Source: G963674665 sp963674665 (GTDB taxonomy: Bacteria; Desulfobacterota; Desulfovibrionia; Desulfovibrionales; Desulfovibrionaceae). Taken from it: a stretch of 64,000 bases of DNA. The position numbers were made by a program, and so were the translations under genes. Location: NCBI GenBank assembly GCA_963674665.2, contig CAXXPL010000011.1, forward strand, positions 124,001 through 188,000. Direction: 5' to 3'. The notes beneath the pieces were generated by a model. That model did not search any database, was not told the DNA's origin, and was given only the letters and a program-made list of their open reading frames with translations. Positions 26,498 to 34,780 of this stretch are shown here, piece by piece. The first letter of the stretch is position 1, and every line of letters begins with the position of its first letter.

Positions 26498-27364
26498 GTG
26501 TCATCCATGCAAGGCGAAGGTGTATCCCTTTTGGAAACAGGCGAGCGTGACGTATACCGCGAGGCGGAACAGCCCCGGGGCGACGGTCTCCCCGGATGGC
26601 TACTGCATGGTTTGCAGATCGCCGTGTTTCCCTTTGGCTTACTGCTTCTCTGGTGGCTGCTTGGGAAGTGGGGGGCGCTGAACACCTTCCTTACACCGCC
26701 CCCGGAAGCGGTCTGGGAGGCGGCCCTGGAGGGTCTGGCCAGCGGCGAGATATGGACTCACGTGGGCGTCAGCCTTGCGCGGGTGTTCGTGGGCTTCGCC
26801 CTCACCGTGGCCTGCGCGTTGCCCCTTGCCGTTCTGCTGTATTTCCGTCCCCTGTTTGAAAGAGTTCTCCGGGTGCCCCTGGAGTTCGTCCGCATCACCC
26901 CGCCCCTGGCCATGATCCCGTTGCTGATTCTCTGGCTGGGAATCGGTGAGGGCTCGAAGCTGGCCATCATCGTCCTTGCCAGCTTCTTTCCCATATTCCT
27001 CAATGCCATGGACGGCCTGCGAGGCACGGACAAACACCTGCTGGAGATGGCCAAAACCATCGACCTGACCCCCTGGGAGACCTTCCGCCACGTGCTCCTG
27101 CCCTCGGCACTGCCCTCGGTCATCACGGGTCTGCGCCTGGGGTTCGGGTACAGCTGGCGAGCGCTCATCGGCGCCGAACTCATCGCCGCGGCCTCGGGCC
27201 TGGGGTACATGATTCTGGACGCAGAGGAGCTGGCGCGCACCGACCGGGTGTTCCTGGGGATTCTGCTCATCGGCGGGCTGGGCTACGTGTTCGACGCCAT
27301 GCTCTCCCGCATCGCCGTGCTGGTGAGCCGCAGGCTGCATCTTGCCAAAGGAGGACGGACATGA
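26498..27364 (+). CDS. ABC transporter permease, SsuC/TauC family
   Basis: A 288-residue inner-membrane permease with about six helices between residues 38 and 280. The cytoplasmic EAA loop is visible as KTIDLTPWETFRHVLLPSAL, then PSVITGLRLG. It is of the nitrate/sulfonate/taurine/thiamine-precursor importer class. The start is GTG at 26498, better spaced from GAGAGG than the ATG nine bases later. The stop overlaps the ATPase start (ATGA). It is the first of an operon with an ATPase, a binding protein and an unrecognised gene. Confidence 0.93.
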   Translation: MSSMQGEGVSLLETGERDVYREAEQPRGDGLPGWLLHGLQIAVFPFGLLLLWWLLGKWGALNTFLTPPPEAVWEAALEGLASGEIWTHVGVSLARVFVGFALTVACALPLAVLLYFRPLFERVLRVPLEFVRITPPLAMIPLLILWLGIGEGSKLAIIVLASFFPIFLNAMDGLRGTDKHLLEMAKTIDLTPWETFRHVLLPSALPSVITGLRLGFGYSWRALIGAELIAAASGLGYMILDAEELARTDRVFLGILLIGGLGYVFDAMLSRIAVLVSRRLHLAKGGRT

Positions 27365-28128
27365 CCGGGCTCAGGGTCACCGGTCTGTGCAAGCGCTTTC
27401 GCACAGGCGACCTTGGCGTGCAGGCCCTGGATCATGTCTCGTTCCGTGTGGACTCCGGAACCTTTGTGGCTGTCATTGGCTACAGCGGGAGCGGGAAGAC
27501 CACATTGTTCCGGCACATCGCCGGGCTCGAGGAGCCGGACAGGGGCGCGGTCACCTTTCACGATCGACTCTCCGGCGAGGAGGTGAAACGCCCCCGCCTG
27601 GGAATGATGTTTCAGGAGCCCAGGCTGTTGCCCTGGCTCACGGTGAGGGAAAACCTGCTGCTGGCCCTGCGCCGCGCACGGGGTGCGGACAACGGCGCCA
27701 CTGTGCTGGAGACCTTGCGTCAGGTCGGGCTGGGTGAATTCAGCGAGGCCTACCCGGATCAGCTGTCCGGGGGCATGGCTCAGAGAGTCGCCCTGGCAAG
27801 GGCGTTGTGCCGTCGCCCTCAGCTGTTGCTCATGGATGAACCGTTCGGGGCGCTGGATGCCTTGACTCGGCTGCAGCTCCAGGTGGAGCTGGCCCGGTTA
27901 TGGGCCGCCCATCCCATGACGGTGCTGTGCATCACCCACGATGTGGGAGAGGCCCTGATCCTGGCCGACCGTGTGTTGGTCATGAGGGAGGGGCGTTTGA
28001 TACAGGACAGGGCGGTGCCTTTGCCGCGCCCCAGAAAATGGGGGGATCCGGCATTCGAGGCGCTGCGGGGGGATTTGCTGGAAATGATTCTGCAGAACAA
28101 CATGGAGGAAGCGCCATGCGTTTCATAG
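27361..28128 (+). CDS. ABC transporter ATP-binding protein, SsuB/TauB family
   Basis: A 255-residue ATPase powering the adjacent permease. Walker A is GYSGSGKTT (40-48), the Q-loop lies at Q85, the signature LSGGMAQ at 135-141, Walker B LLLMDEPFGALD at 155-166, and the H-loop is in CITHDVGEA. Translation is coupled to the permease by a 4-nt overlap, and its stop overlaps the start of the binding-protein gene by 13 nt. The length is usual for the subfamily. Confidence 0.96.
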   Translation: MTGLRVTGLCKRFRTGDLGVQALDHVSFRVDSGTFVAVIGYSGSGKTTLFRHIAGLEEPDRGAVTFHDRLSGEEVKRPRLGMMFQEPRLLPWLTVRENLLLALRRARGADNGATVLETLRQVGLGEFSEAYPDQLSGGMAQRVALARALCRRPQLLLMDEPFGALDALTRLQLQVELARLWAAHPMTVLCITHDVGEALILADRVLVMREGRLIQDRAVPLPRPRKWGDPAFEALRGDLLEMILQNNMEEAPCVS

Positions 28129-29078
28129 CGCGGCAGCTCATAATTCTTTGTCTGGCGGTCCTGGGGATCGCCATCAACATCGCCCCCGCGGGGGCGGCAA
28201 ACGTGCGGGAGATCAACGTCTCCTACGTCAAATCCCCCTTCAACGCCCAGATCATGGCCATGAAGGCCATGGGGATGCTGGAGGAGGAGTTCGCGGCCGA
28301 CAACATCGCCATCAACTGGCACTCCATCAACTCCGGGGCCAAGCAGTCCGAGGCAATGGCCGCGGGCTCCCTGGACATCGCCTCGGTCATCAACAGCACC
28401 TCGGTTCTCCTGACCAATGCCAACGGCAACCCGGTGAAGATCATCGGCGGCGTCAGCCGCCCCGCCAGGACTTTCGCCATCGTGGCCGGTCCCAATGGCC
28501 CCGCCACGGTGGCCGACCTCAAGGGCAAGACCGTTGCCGGCCCCAAGGGTACCGTGCTGCATCAGCTCCTGGTGGCGGCCCTGACCAGGGAGGGGCTCAA
28601 GGAGTCGGACGTGAAGTTCGTGTCCATGGATCTGCCCAAGGCCCGCACCGCCATGCTCGGGGGCAGTGTGGACGCAGCGCTCCTCGCCGCGGGGCTGGTC
28701 ATCAACTCCGTTAAGGCGGGCGCCCGTGTCCTGTGCACAGCGGAAGGACTGGTGGTTCCCAAGCTTGTGAGCGCCGCGTCGGACACGTTCACGCGTGAGC
28801 ACCCCGACCTGGTGGCGCGCTACGCCAAGGTCTTTCGACAGGCCACCGCCTGGATCCTGGCCAACAAGGACAAGGCAGTGGAAATCGGCATCGCCGAGCA
28901 CGGCATCTCCAAGGAGGACGGCGAGACCCTGTTCGACTGGGCCGGGTTCACGGACCACCTCACCGCCGCGGATATCCTGAGCATGCGCGAGGACATGGGG
29001 TTTCTTCATGACAACGGCATGATCAAGAATACCATGGATCCCTCCTCATTCTGCCTGCCCATGAGTTTCATGGAGTAG
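28116..29078 (+). CDS. ABC transporter substrate-binding protein (SsuA/NMT1-like)
   Basis: A 320-residue periplasmic binding protein. Residues 1-28 form a signal peptide (MRFIARQL, hydrophobic core, PAGAA). The mature protein shows the NMT1/SsuA pattern: NAQIMAMKAMGMLEEEF, MAAGSLDIASVINSTSVLL and DLKGKTVAGPKGTVLHQLL. The ATG at 28116 has GGAGGA upstream and overlaps the end of the ATPase gene. Family substrates include aliphatic sulfonates, taurine, nitrate and pyrimidine precursors; for a likely sulfate reducer a sulfonate is attractive but unproven. A hairpin at 29101 follows. Confidence 0.93.
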   Translation: MRFIARQLIILCLAVLGIAINIAPAGAANVREINVSYVKSPFNAQIMAMKAMGMLEEEFAADNIAINWHSINSGAKQSEAMAAGSLDIASVINSTSVLLTNANGNPVKIIGGVSRPARTFAIVAGPNGPATVADLKGKTVAGPKGTVLHQLLVAALTREGLKESDVKFVSMDLPKARTAMLGGSVDAALLAAGLVINSVKAGARVLCTAEGLVVPKLVSAASDTFTREHPDLVARYAKVFRQATAWILANKDKAVEIGIAEHGISKEDGETLFDWAGFTDHLTAADILSMREDMGFLHDNGMIKNTMDPSSFCLPMSFME

Positions 29079-29100
29079 GGCGGCGGAGTTGGAAAGTAAA

Positions 29101-29140
29101 CCGGGGGAGGGGGCAGTTTGAAAAAAGGTTCCTCCCCCGG
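29101..29140 (+). terminator. Hairpin after the ABC binding-protein gene
   Basis: CCGGGGGAGG pairs perfectly with CCTCCCCCGG across a 20-nt loop. It sits between the binding-protein gene and the next gene on the same strand, so it may end the ABC transcript or reduce read-through. Confidence 0.55.
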
Positions 29141-29184
29141 CCCTCCATCCGTAAAATTTTGTTGCGTTTGCAGGAAACACCAAG

Positions 29185-29727
29185 ATGCAGTGTGTGGTTT
29201 TGGATCGGAACAAGGGGCTCGTGGCGGTCACAGGGGAGAACCTGCTGCAGTGCGCAGGCCCCTCCCAGGCCATAGCCTCGGCCATGGTCATTCGTCTGTT
29301 CTGGAGCGCGTTGCAGGACCTGTGCCCTGATGCGCCGCCCCTGCGTACGGATATTCATGTCCTGAGCGCGGCGCCGCTGCCCGGGATCCTGGACTGCATC
29401 CAGTGCGTGACCCTGGCGCAGGCGCGGGAGAACGGCAGGCTGCGCGTGGATCCGGATGCCGCCCCTGTGGCTGCGCCGCTCGCCATCGAGGGGCGTTTCT
29501 ACTTCGAGGTCGAAATCCACGGCAACTGCCGGGCGTACTGGCCAAGGTCCGGAATCTTCGACTCCACCTTTCTGCCCACGGTGCTCCGCTACCAGGACGC
29601 GACTCGGACTCCGGATGAGAGCGTGGCCTACCAGGCCTACAAGCAACAGCTCGTGGAGCGAATCCTGCATGCGCCCAGGCACGGCGTGTTCAGTACCCGC
29701 ACCGTCCCTTGGCGCTGGGGAAAGTAA
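29185..29727 (+). CDS. Hypothetical protein downstream of the ABC importer
   Basis: A 180-residue soluble protein that I do not recognise with confidence. It has no signal peptide or membrane segment. The segment PLPGILDCIQCVTLAQARENG weakly resembles the acidic-Cys region of FmdE-like proteins, but the usual N-terminal HGHxCPG motif is absent. Other Cys residues occur in LLQCAGP, LCPDAPP and GNCRAYW. It lies 106 nt downstream of the ABC binding-protein gene on the same strand, behind a hairpin, and may handle the imported compound (inference). A repeat element begins 1 nt after its stop. Confidence 0.65.
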   Translation: MQCVVLDRNKGLVAVTGENLLQCAGPSQAIASAMVIRLFWSALQDLCPDAPPLRTDIHVLSAAPLPGILDCIQCVTLAQARENGRLRVDPDAAPVAAPLAIEGRFYFEVEIHGNCRAYWPRSGIFDSTFLPTVLRYQDATRTPDESVAYQAYKQQLVERILHAPRHGVFSTRTVPWRWGK

Positions 29728-29728
29728 A

Positions 29729-29882
29729 GGAAGCGCGGCATCATTGCCCGCCGGCTTTGTTGCTGCAGAAAAGGCAAAACCTCGTGTATTTCTAACTACA
29801 CGTCGGCCTTGCCTTTTCCTTGCGCCTCGACAGCGAACTATTCTACAGCATTTCCGGAAAATGTGATCAATCAGAGTGTTCT
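29729..29882. repeat. MITE-like palindromic repeat, copy 2
   Basis: This ~154-bp element begins GGAAGCGCGGCATCATTGC, starting 1 nt after the previous stop, and ends 10 nt before the stop of the convergent exported-protein gene. It shares a central imperfect hairpin (arms CTCGTGTA and TACACGTCGG, extended by AAAAGGCAA/TTGCCTTTT) with copies at 20263 and 31413. Confidence 0.85.
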
Positions 29883-29892
29883 GAAAAATGTT

Positions 29893-30291
29893 TTACTGGG
29901 CCTTGACATAGGTGCCGCCGAAAAAGCCTGACATGCCGCACTCGAAGCCTTTTGACTCCACGTCGATGATGGCCTTGTCCCCCTGGAACGAGATCGTGAA
30001 GCGGATTTCGTCCTCTGTCGTGCCACCATTGGCGGGCAGGGAATCGTCCACGCGCCCCCCGCCCTGGTCAATGGGCGTCTCATAGGTCTCGAAGTCGCAC
30101 ATCTGGCCGTTGCTGGTGCTTTCGGTGAGGAATGCGAACTTGAAGCCGGGGCCCATCCTGCTGATCGTCATTGTGCCCTTGTAGCCGGATTCCATGTAGT
30201 TGTAGGTGCCTTCCACATCAATGGCCAGGCAGGGAGCGGCAAACAGGACTAGGGCCGCCAGGGTGCATACGGTGCATAGGATATGTTTCAT
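29893..30291 (-). CDS. Small exported hypothetical protein
   Basis: A 132-residue protein with a clear signal peptide (MKHILCTVCTLAALVLFAAP, then CLA). The mature part is about 109 residues, beta-rich in appearance (GTYNYMESGYKGTMTISRMG, DEIRFTISFQGDKAIIDVES), with a Cys in MCDFE and another in FECGMSGF that could form a disulphide. ATG 30291 has GGAG 9 nt upstream; a longer frame lacks this. No known family is recognised; the pattern recalls small periplasmic proteins that bind or report on lipids or ligands, but that is a guess. Confidence 0.75.
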   Translation of the reverse strand: MKHILCTVCTLAALVLFAAPCLAIDVEGTYNYMESGYKGTMTISRMGPGFKFAFLTESTSNGQMCDFETYETPIDQGGGRVDDSLPANGGTTEDEIRFTISFQGDKAIIDVESKGFECGMSGFFGGTYVKAQ

Positions 30292-30363
30292 AACAAGTAT
30301 CTCCTTGAAGAATGATTTGGAATACTGTTGCATACCAATTCAATTTGTAAAATGCTTGCATTA

Positions 30364-30494
30364 TTCTAGAGCATTTTAACTTTGAAAAAGGTTAAATGCT
30401 CTGCAAGGGTTTGCCTGCAAATCCTTGCCGCGAAATGCTTGTAGGCTGGCTTGGCCGGCCGTTGAGCAAGCATTCCAAGCGTAAATTGCTCTAG
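30364..30494. repeat. Second MITE-like palindromic element
   Basis: A 131-bp intergenic element with related ends, CTAGAGCATTTTAAC on the left and, inverted, CTAGAGCAATTTACG on the right. Inside are hairpins: GAGCATTTTAAC with GTTAAATGCTC, and GCAAGGGTTTGC with GCAAATCCTTGC. It is unrelated in sequence to the 154-bp repeat family and is found once in this window. It separates an exported protein gene from the divergent stress-protein gene. Confidence 0.65.
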
Positions 30495-30592
30495 TGGAAA
30501 AATCCTGTACCGAACCAGTAATCCATTCTCAGCGGGGCGAATCGTTGCTATTATCCTGAAAGGAACCACTGAACCGCGACGCTGGAGGACTC

Positions 30593-31408
30593 ATGGAGAT
30601 CAAGCTCTTCGTCACTGTTGGAGACAAGGCTGGGGCATCGCTAGGGGTGCGGTTTTTGAGTGATTTTTTCGAGAACAGGGACAGGCTGCGGCTCACGCTG
30701 TGTCACATGGTGCGGGAGGAACCGCGGACCATCGGTGAGATCAGCTGTGACGAGCCCATGTGCATGCTATTGAAGAGCGGATTTTCAGAGCAGCAGATCG
30801 AGACCCACTGCCTGGAATGTGGCGGTTCCCTGGCCGGGAAGATCCTGGAGAGCGCGGAAAAGGGCGGCTACAGTGCCATTGTCCTGGGCAAGCGCGGGCT
30901 CTCCTGGCTGGAGAGCATGGTGGAGTCCAGTACCAGCCTGGAGCTCCTGCACATGAGATCCTGCCAGCCGTACTGGATTTGCCGCCCCCCACGGGAGGGG
31001 CAACGCAACGTGCTGCTCTGTGTGGACGGCACCGAACAGTGCCGACGGATGGTGGAGCACGTGGGGGACATGCTCGTGGACCAGCCCCGGCATAGGCTCA
31101 TCCTGCTGCACGTGGCGCATCCCGTCACCTCCGACCTGCCGCGCCAGGACGAGATGTTCGACCGTGCCTGGACCATTCTGGAGCAAAGGGGGTTCCCGGG
31201 CTCGCGCATCCGCGCCCGGGTGGTGGAGGACGCGGACATTGTCCGGGCTATAGTCCGCCACGCCGAAGCCGGTAACTATGCGGCGGTGGCAGTGGGCAGC
31301 ACAGCTGCCGAGACCGCCGGCCACGGCCTGAAGCGCTACTTCATGGGCTCGGTGTCCATGGGGTTGTTCAGGCAACTGCGTGATCGCACCCTGTGGGTCT
31401 GCCAATAA
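30593..31408 (+). CDS. Tandem universal stress protein (UspA family)
   Basis: A 271-residue cytoplasmic protein made of two Usp-like units. The first (1 to about 135) contains MEIKLFVTVGDKAGASLGVR and GGYSAIVLGKRGLS. The second (about 140-271) contains NVLLCVDGTEQCRRMVEHV, LILLHVAHPV and NYAAVAVGSTAAET with KRYFMGSVSMGL. The second unit keeps the nucleotide-binding-type G-x(n)-G-S-V-S pattern; the first is more degenerate. Usp proteins help cells survive starvation or oxidative stress. The ATG at 30593 lies within GACTC-ATGG after GGAGGA. Monocistronic, followed by a repeat. Confidence 0.88.
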   Translation: MEIKLFVTVGDKAGASLGVRFLSDFFENRDRLRLTLCHMVREEPRTIGEISCDEPMCMLLKSGFSEQQIETHCLECGGSLAGKILESAEKGGYSAIVLGKRGLSWLESMVESSTSLELLHMRSCQPYWICRPPREGQRNVLLCVDGTEQCRRMVEHVGDMLVDQPRHRLILLHVAHPVTSDLPRQDEMFDRAWTILEQRGFPGSRIRARVVEDADIVRAIVRHAEAGNYAAVAVGSTAAETAGHGLKRYFMGSVSMGLFRQLRDRTLWVCQ

Positions 31409-31412
31409 CAGG

Positions 31413-31566
31413 GGAAGCGCTGCATAATTGCCCGCTGACTTTGTTGCTGCGTAAAAGGCAAATCCTCGTGTATTATAACTACACGTCGGCCTTGCCTTTT
31501 CCTTGCGCCTCGCCAGCGAACAATTCTACAGCACTTCCGGGAAATGTAATTAATCAGCGTTTTCCT
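31413..31566. repeat. MITE-like palindromic repeat, copy 3
   Basis: The best-preserved copy of the 154-bp repeat. Its ends are imperfect inverted repeats: GGAAGCGCTGCATAATT on the left and, inverted, GGAAAACGCTGATTAATT on the right. It begins 4 nt after the stress-protein stop and lies before the convergent TRAP operon's terminator. Central hairpin as in the other copies. Confidence 0.85.
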
Positions 31567-31612
31567 AAAGCAATTTCTGGTAACCCAATTTTATAAAATT
31601 TTCGGAGGGGGG

Positions 31613-31652
31613 TTCGGGGGGAAGCCCTTTTTTCAAAAGGGTTCCCCCCGAA
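31613..31652. terminator. Bidirectional hairpin terminator
   Basis: TTCGGGGGGAAGCCCTTTT pairs with AAAAGGGTTCCCCCCGAA in a near-perfect long stem. Flanking A/T runs on both sides suit termination of both the stress-protein and the convergent dctPQM transcripts. Confidence 0.8.
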
Positions 31653-31694
31653 AAATCCTTTTATTCCTTTCTTTTTCTTTCTCTTCTCCCCCAT

Positions 31695-32981
31695 TCACAT
31701 TGCCCCGGGGTAGAGCAGGCTGGGGAGCCAGAGGGAAACCTGCGGGATGTAGGTGATGATGGCCAGGCAGGCCAGGGCAAGGCACAGCCAGGGCAGCACG
31801 GCGCGCAGCACCGTGAAGTAGCTCAGCCCGAAGGCGCCGCTGGCGATGAAAAGGTTCAAGCCAAATGGGGGGGTGATGTTGCCCATGTCCGCGTTCACCG
31901 ACGCGATGACCCCGAAGTGCAGCTCGCTGATGCCCGCGGCGTGCAGGAGCGGTGACATCAGCGGCGTGAAGATCAGGATGTTGGAGAACACGTCGATGAA
32001 CATGCCCGCCAGCAGCATGAAGCCGTTGGCAAAGAGCAGTACGGCCCAGGGGGGCGGATTCAGGGACACGATGGGCGCCACCAGTTGCGTGGTCACGTTT
32101 TCCACGGTGAGCAGCCAGGAGAACAGGGTGGCCGCCGCCACCATGATCAGGATGCGTGCCGCCACCATGCCCGTGTCGCAGCAGATGCGCCAGAGTTCAT
32201 TGAGGCTCAGCTCCCGGTGGATGATCACCGTGATGAACATGGAGTAGGCCACGGCCACTGCCGCGGACTCCGTGGGGGTGAATACGCCGGTATAGATGCC
32301 CCCCAGGATGATTGCCGGAAACCCCAGGCCCCAGCCCGCGGATTTCGCGGCAGCAGCGATCTCGCCCAGACCCGCGCGGGGCTCCAGGGGGATGTGCTTG
32401 CGTTTGGCGTAGAACACGCACCAGGCCGAATAAAGTCCCACGAACACCAGCCCGGCACCGAATCCGGACATGAAGAGCGCTCCCACCGAGACCTTGGTGA
32501 TGGTGCCGTAGATGATCATCGCGTTGCTCGGGGGGATGATCATGCCCAGGAGCGCGGAGCAGGTGACCAGCCCAACGGCGAAACGTTGGCCGTATCCTGC
32601 CTCCACCAGTGCCGGGAACATGATGCCCCCCACCGCCACCACGGTGGAGGCGGTGGATCCGGTGATGGCGGCGAAGAACAGGCAGCTGAGCACGCCGCAG
32701 ATGCCCAAGCCGCCGGGGAGATGCCCCACAAGGGTCTTGGCGAAGCGGATGAGCCGGGCCGTGACCCCGCCCTGCCCCATGATCTGCGCGGCGAGCATGA
32801 AGAACGGGATGGCCAGCAGGGCCATGCCCTCCACCCCGGCGAACATGCGCTGGGGCAGGATGTCCAGCGGGATCTTGGAGAACAGGGCGAAGATGATGAA
32901 GGCTGTGGAGGCCAGGGCCACGAAGATGGGGATGTTCAATCCGATGAGCACGAACAACAGCACGAAGATGAGCAGGGTCAT
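31695..32981 (-). CDS. dctM: TRAP transporter large permease DctM
   Basis: A 428-residue integral membrane protein with about 12 helices, the large TRAP subunit that couples sodium to solute uptake. Typical stretches are IPLDILPQRMFAGVEGMALL, AIPFFMLAAQIMGQGGVT, CGVLSCLFFAAITGSTASTV and IPPSNAMIIYGTITKVSVGA. Its start overlaps the dctQ stop by 4 nt, so translation is coupled. It is the last gene of dctP-dctQ-dctM, followed by a bidirectional terminator. The solute is unknown; dicarboxylates and keto acids are common for the family. Confidence 0.96.
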   Translation of the reverse strand: MTLLIFVLLFVLIGLNIPIFVALASTAFIIFALFSKIPLDILPQRMFAGVEGMALLAIPFFMLAAQIMGQGGVTARLIRFAKTLVGHLPGGLGICGVLSCLFFAAITGSTASTVVAVGGIMFPALVEAGYGQRFAVGLVTCSALLGMIIPPSNAMIIYGTITKVSVGALFMSGFGAGLVFVGLYSAWCVFYAKRKHIPLEPRAGLGEIAAAAKSAGWGLGFPAIILGGIYTGVFTPTESAAVAVAYSMFITVIIHRELSLNELWRICCDTGMVAARILIMVAAATLFSWLLTVENVTTQLVAPIVSLNPPPWAVLLFANGFMLLAGMFIDVFSNILIFTPLMSPLLHAAGISELHFGVIASVNADMGNITPPFGLNLFIASGAFGLSYFTVLRAVLPWLCLALACLAIITYIPQVSLWLPSLLYPGAM

Positions 32982-33505
32982 AGCGCGGACTCGTTTGCCA
33001 CGTTCTTGCCGGGCGCGTCTTCATCTGGTTTGGCAAACAGTCTTGCGGCATAGCGCAGGGCCATGAGGCCGCTGCCCACTGGCACCGCCAGGTAGGCCCA
33101 CCACATGGGCAGGTCCATGGCCGCCGTTACCTGGTGCGCGCCGCGTACGCGCATGGTGTGCCCCCAGCTGTAGTAGGCCAGGGCCAGGCAGAACAGCATG
33201 CAGAACAGGTTCACCAGCAAAGCCAGGGCACGGTTGCCCCTGGGGCTCAGGAAGCGGGTGAGGATGTTCACGGAGACGTGCCCCTCGCCGCCGGCCACGG
33301 CCGCTGCGCCCATGAAGATCAGCCAGACCATGAGATAGCTGGCCAACTCCTCCGCCCAGAAGATGGGTTTCAGGAACACGTAGCGCATGACCACGTTGGT
33401 GAAGAGTAGCAGGCTGGAGAAAAGGATGATGGCGCCGAGCACCCCTTTCGTGGTGCGGGCAAAGGCAATGGAAATGAAGTGGAGCGATTTCACCGCGCGT
33501 TGCAT
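32978..33505 (-). CDS. dctQ: TRAP transporter small permease DctQ
   Basis: A 175-residue membrane protein with four helices (about 18-38, 52-70, 92-112 and 133-152). It carries the family's WAEELASYLMVWLIFMGAAA and GHVSVNILTRFLSP segments. It pairs with DctM as the small TRAP subunit. It lies 39 nt after dctP and overlaps dctM by 4 nt. Confidence 0.95.
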   Translation of the reverse strand: MQRAVKSLHFISIAFARTTKGVLGAIILFSSLLLFTNVVMRYVFLKPIFWAEELASYLMVWLIFMGAAAVAGGEGHVSVNILTRFLSPRGNRALALLVNLFCMLFCLALAYYSWGHTMRVRGAHQVTAAMDLPMWWAYLAVPVGSGLMALRYAARLFAKPDEDAPGKNVANESAL

Positions 33506-33544
33506 GAAACGGCCCGGCGGTATGAGCCGCCGGGCCGGGTTGTT

Positions 33545-34522
33545 CTATTTACCCAGCATGTCCAGGTAGGGCGCGCCTCCTTCCACATTGGCGCGGAACC
33601 AGTCATACACCGGGGCCAGGGCCTTCTGGAACTCCGTGATCTGCTCCGGCGTCAGGGTGATGACCTCCACACCGGCCTTCTTGATGGTCTCCATGAACCC
33701 GGCGTCCCGCTCCTCGATGAGGCCAAGCTGGTAGGTGGCGGATTTGGCCGCGGCATCCTTGAGCAGCTTTTGGTATTTCTCTGGCAGGTTGTCGAAGAAG
33801 GTCTTGTTGATCACCACTCCGTAGGCCAGGAAGGCGTGGTTGGACATGGTCATGTATTTTTGCACTTCATAGAGCTTCATTGTGGTTATGCCCACCAGGG
33901 GGTTTTCCTGGCCGTCCACCACGCCCTGCTGCAGCGCGTTATACAGCTCGTGAAAGTCGATGGGCACGGGGCTGGCGCCCAGGGCCAGGAACTGCTCCCG
34001 GATCACCGGGGAGGGCATGACGCGGATCTTCTTGCCCTTGAAATCCGCAGGCGTGTGAATGGGGAAATTTCCGGTGAACTGCTTGAAGCCCATGCCCCAG
34101 TATGTGAGCCCCACCATGTTCTTGTCGGCCAGGGGCGCGAAGAGCGCGTCGCCAAAGTCCTTGTACAGGACATCGTACAAATCCTTTTTGGTAGGGAACA
34201 GGAACGGCAGGTCAAGGATCTGGAAAGGCGGCTGCACCGCCTGGATCTTGGATGCGGGCACGGCGATCATCTCCACCGCCCCTGCCTGGACCATCTCCAC
34301 CATCTGAATTCCCGTGCCCAGCAACTGGTTCGGGTAGAGGGTGACCTCGATTTCCCCCCCGGACCCTTCCTCGATGAGTTTCTTGAGGTAGAGCGCGGCG
34401 TCGTGATGCGGGCTTTTTTCCCGCTGATCGTGACCGAAACGCATCTGCCATTTGGCCGCCTGTGCGGGCATGGCGCCCAGGACCAGGGACATTGCCAGAA
34501 CAAGCAGGATCATTCTGCGCAT
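33545..34522 (-). CDS. dctP: TRAP transporter substrate-binding protein DctP
   Basis: A 325-residue periplasmic binding protein. The signal peptide covers residues 1-22 (MRRMILLVLAMSLVLGAMPA). The mature part has FGHDQREKSPHHDAALYLKK, KIRVMPSPVIREQF (with the conserved Arg that clamps the carboxylate), and ELYNALQQGVVDGQENPLVG. The ATG at 34522 follows GGAG by 7 nt; the longer frame has no such site. It is the first gene of the dctPQM operon. It is distinct in sequence from the partial DctP at the window start. Confidence 0.95.
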   Translation of the reverse strand: MRRMILLVLAMSLVLGAMPAQAAKWQMRFGHDQREKSPHHDAALYLKKLIEEGSGGEIEVTLYPNQLLGTGIQMVEMVQAGAVEMIAVPASKIQAVQPPFQILDLPFLFPTKKDLYDVLYKDFGDALFAPLADKNMVGLTYWGMGFKQFTGNFPIHTPADFKGKKIRVMPSPVIREQFLALGASPVPIDFHELYNALQQGVVDGQENPLVGITTMKLYEVQKYMTMSNHAFLAYGVVINKTFFDNLPEKYQKLLKDAAAKSATYQLGLIEERDAGFMETIKKAGVEVITLTPEQITEFQKALAPVYDWFRANVEGGAPYLDMLGK

Positions 34523-34780
34523 AGATATCTCCGAAGTAGAAGGGTGGAACGTATCTATGGTTGAAGTACTAAAAAGGTAGAGAAAATGACAAATTGAAAG
34601 TAAGGATGGGTAGTTAGAAAATAAATCGAGCAAAATGATATGTTAGCGCGAGCAGGATAGAATTCCTTGAAGGTGGGAACGTTTCACCTGTGGGACGGAG
34701 TAGAGTAAGATTCGAAAAGCGGGCTGGAGGATGAAATAATGCTTTTTTCTTACATTGTTTTTTTCTTTTTCAACGGTCTG

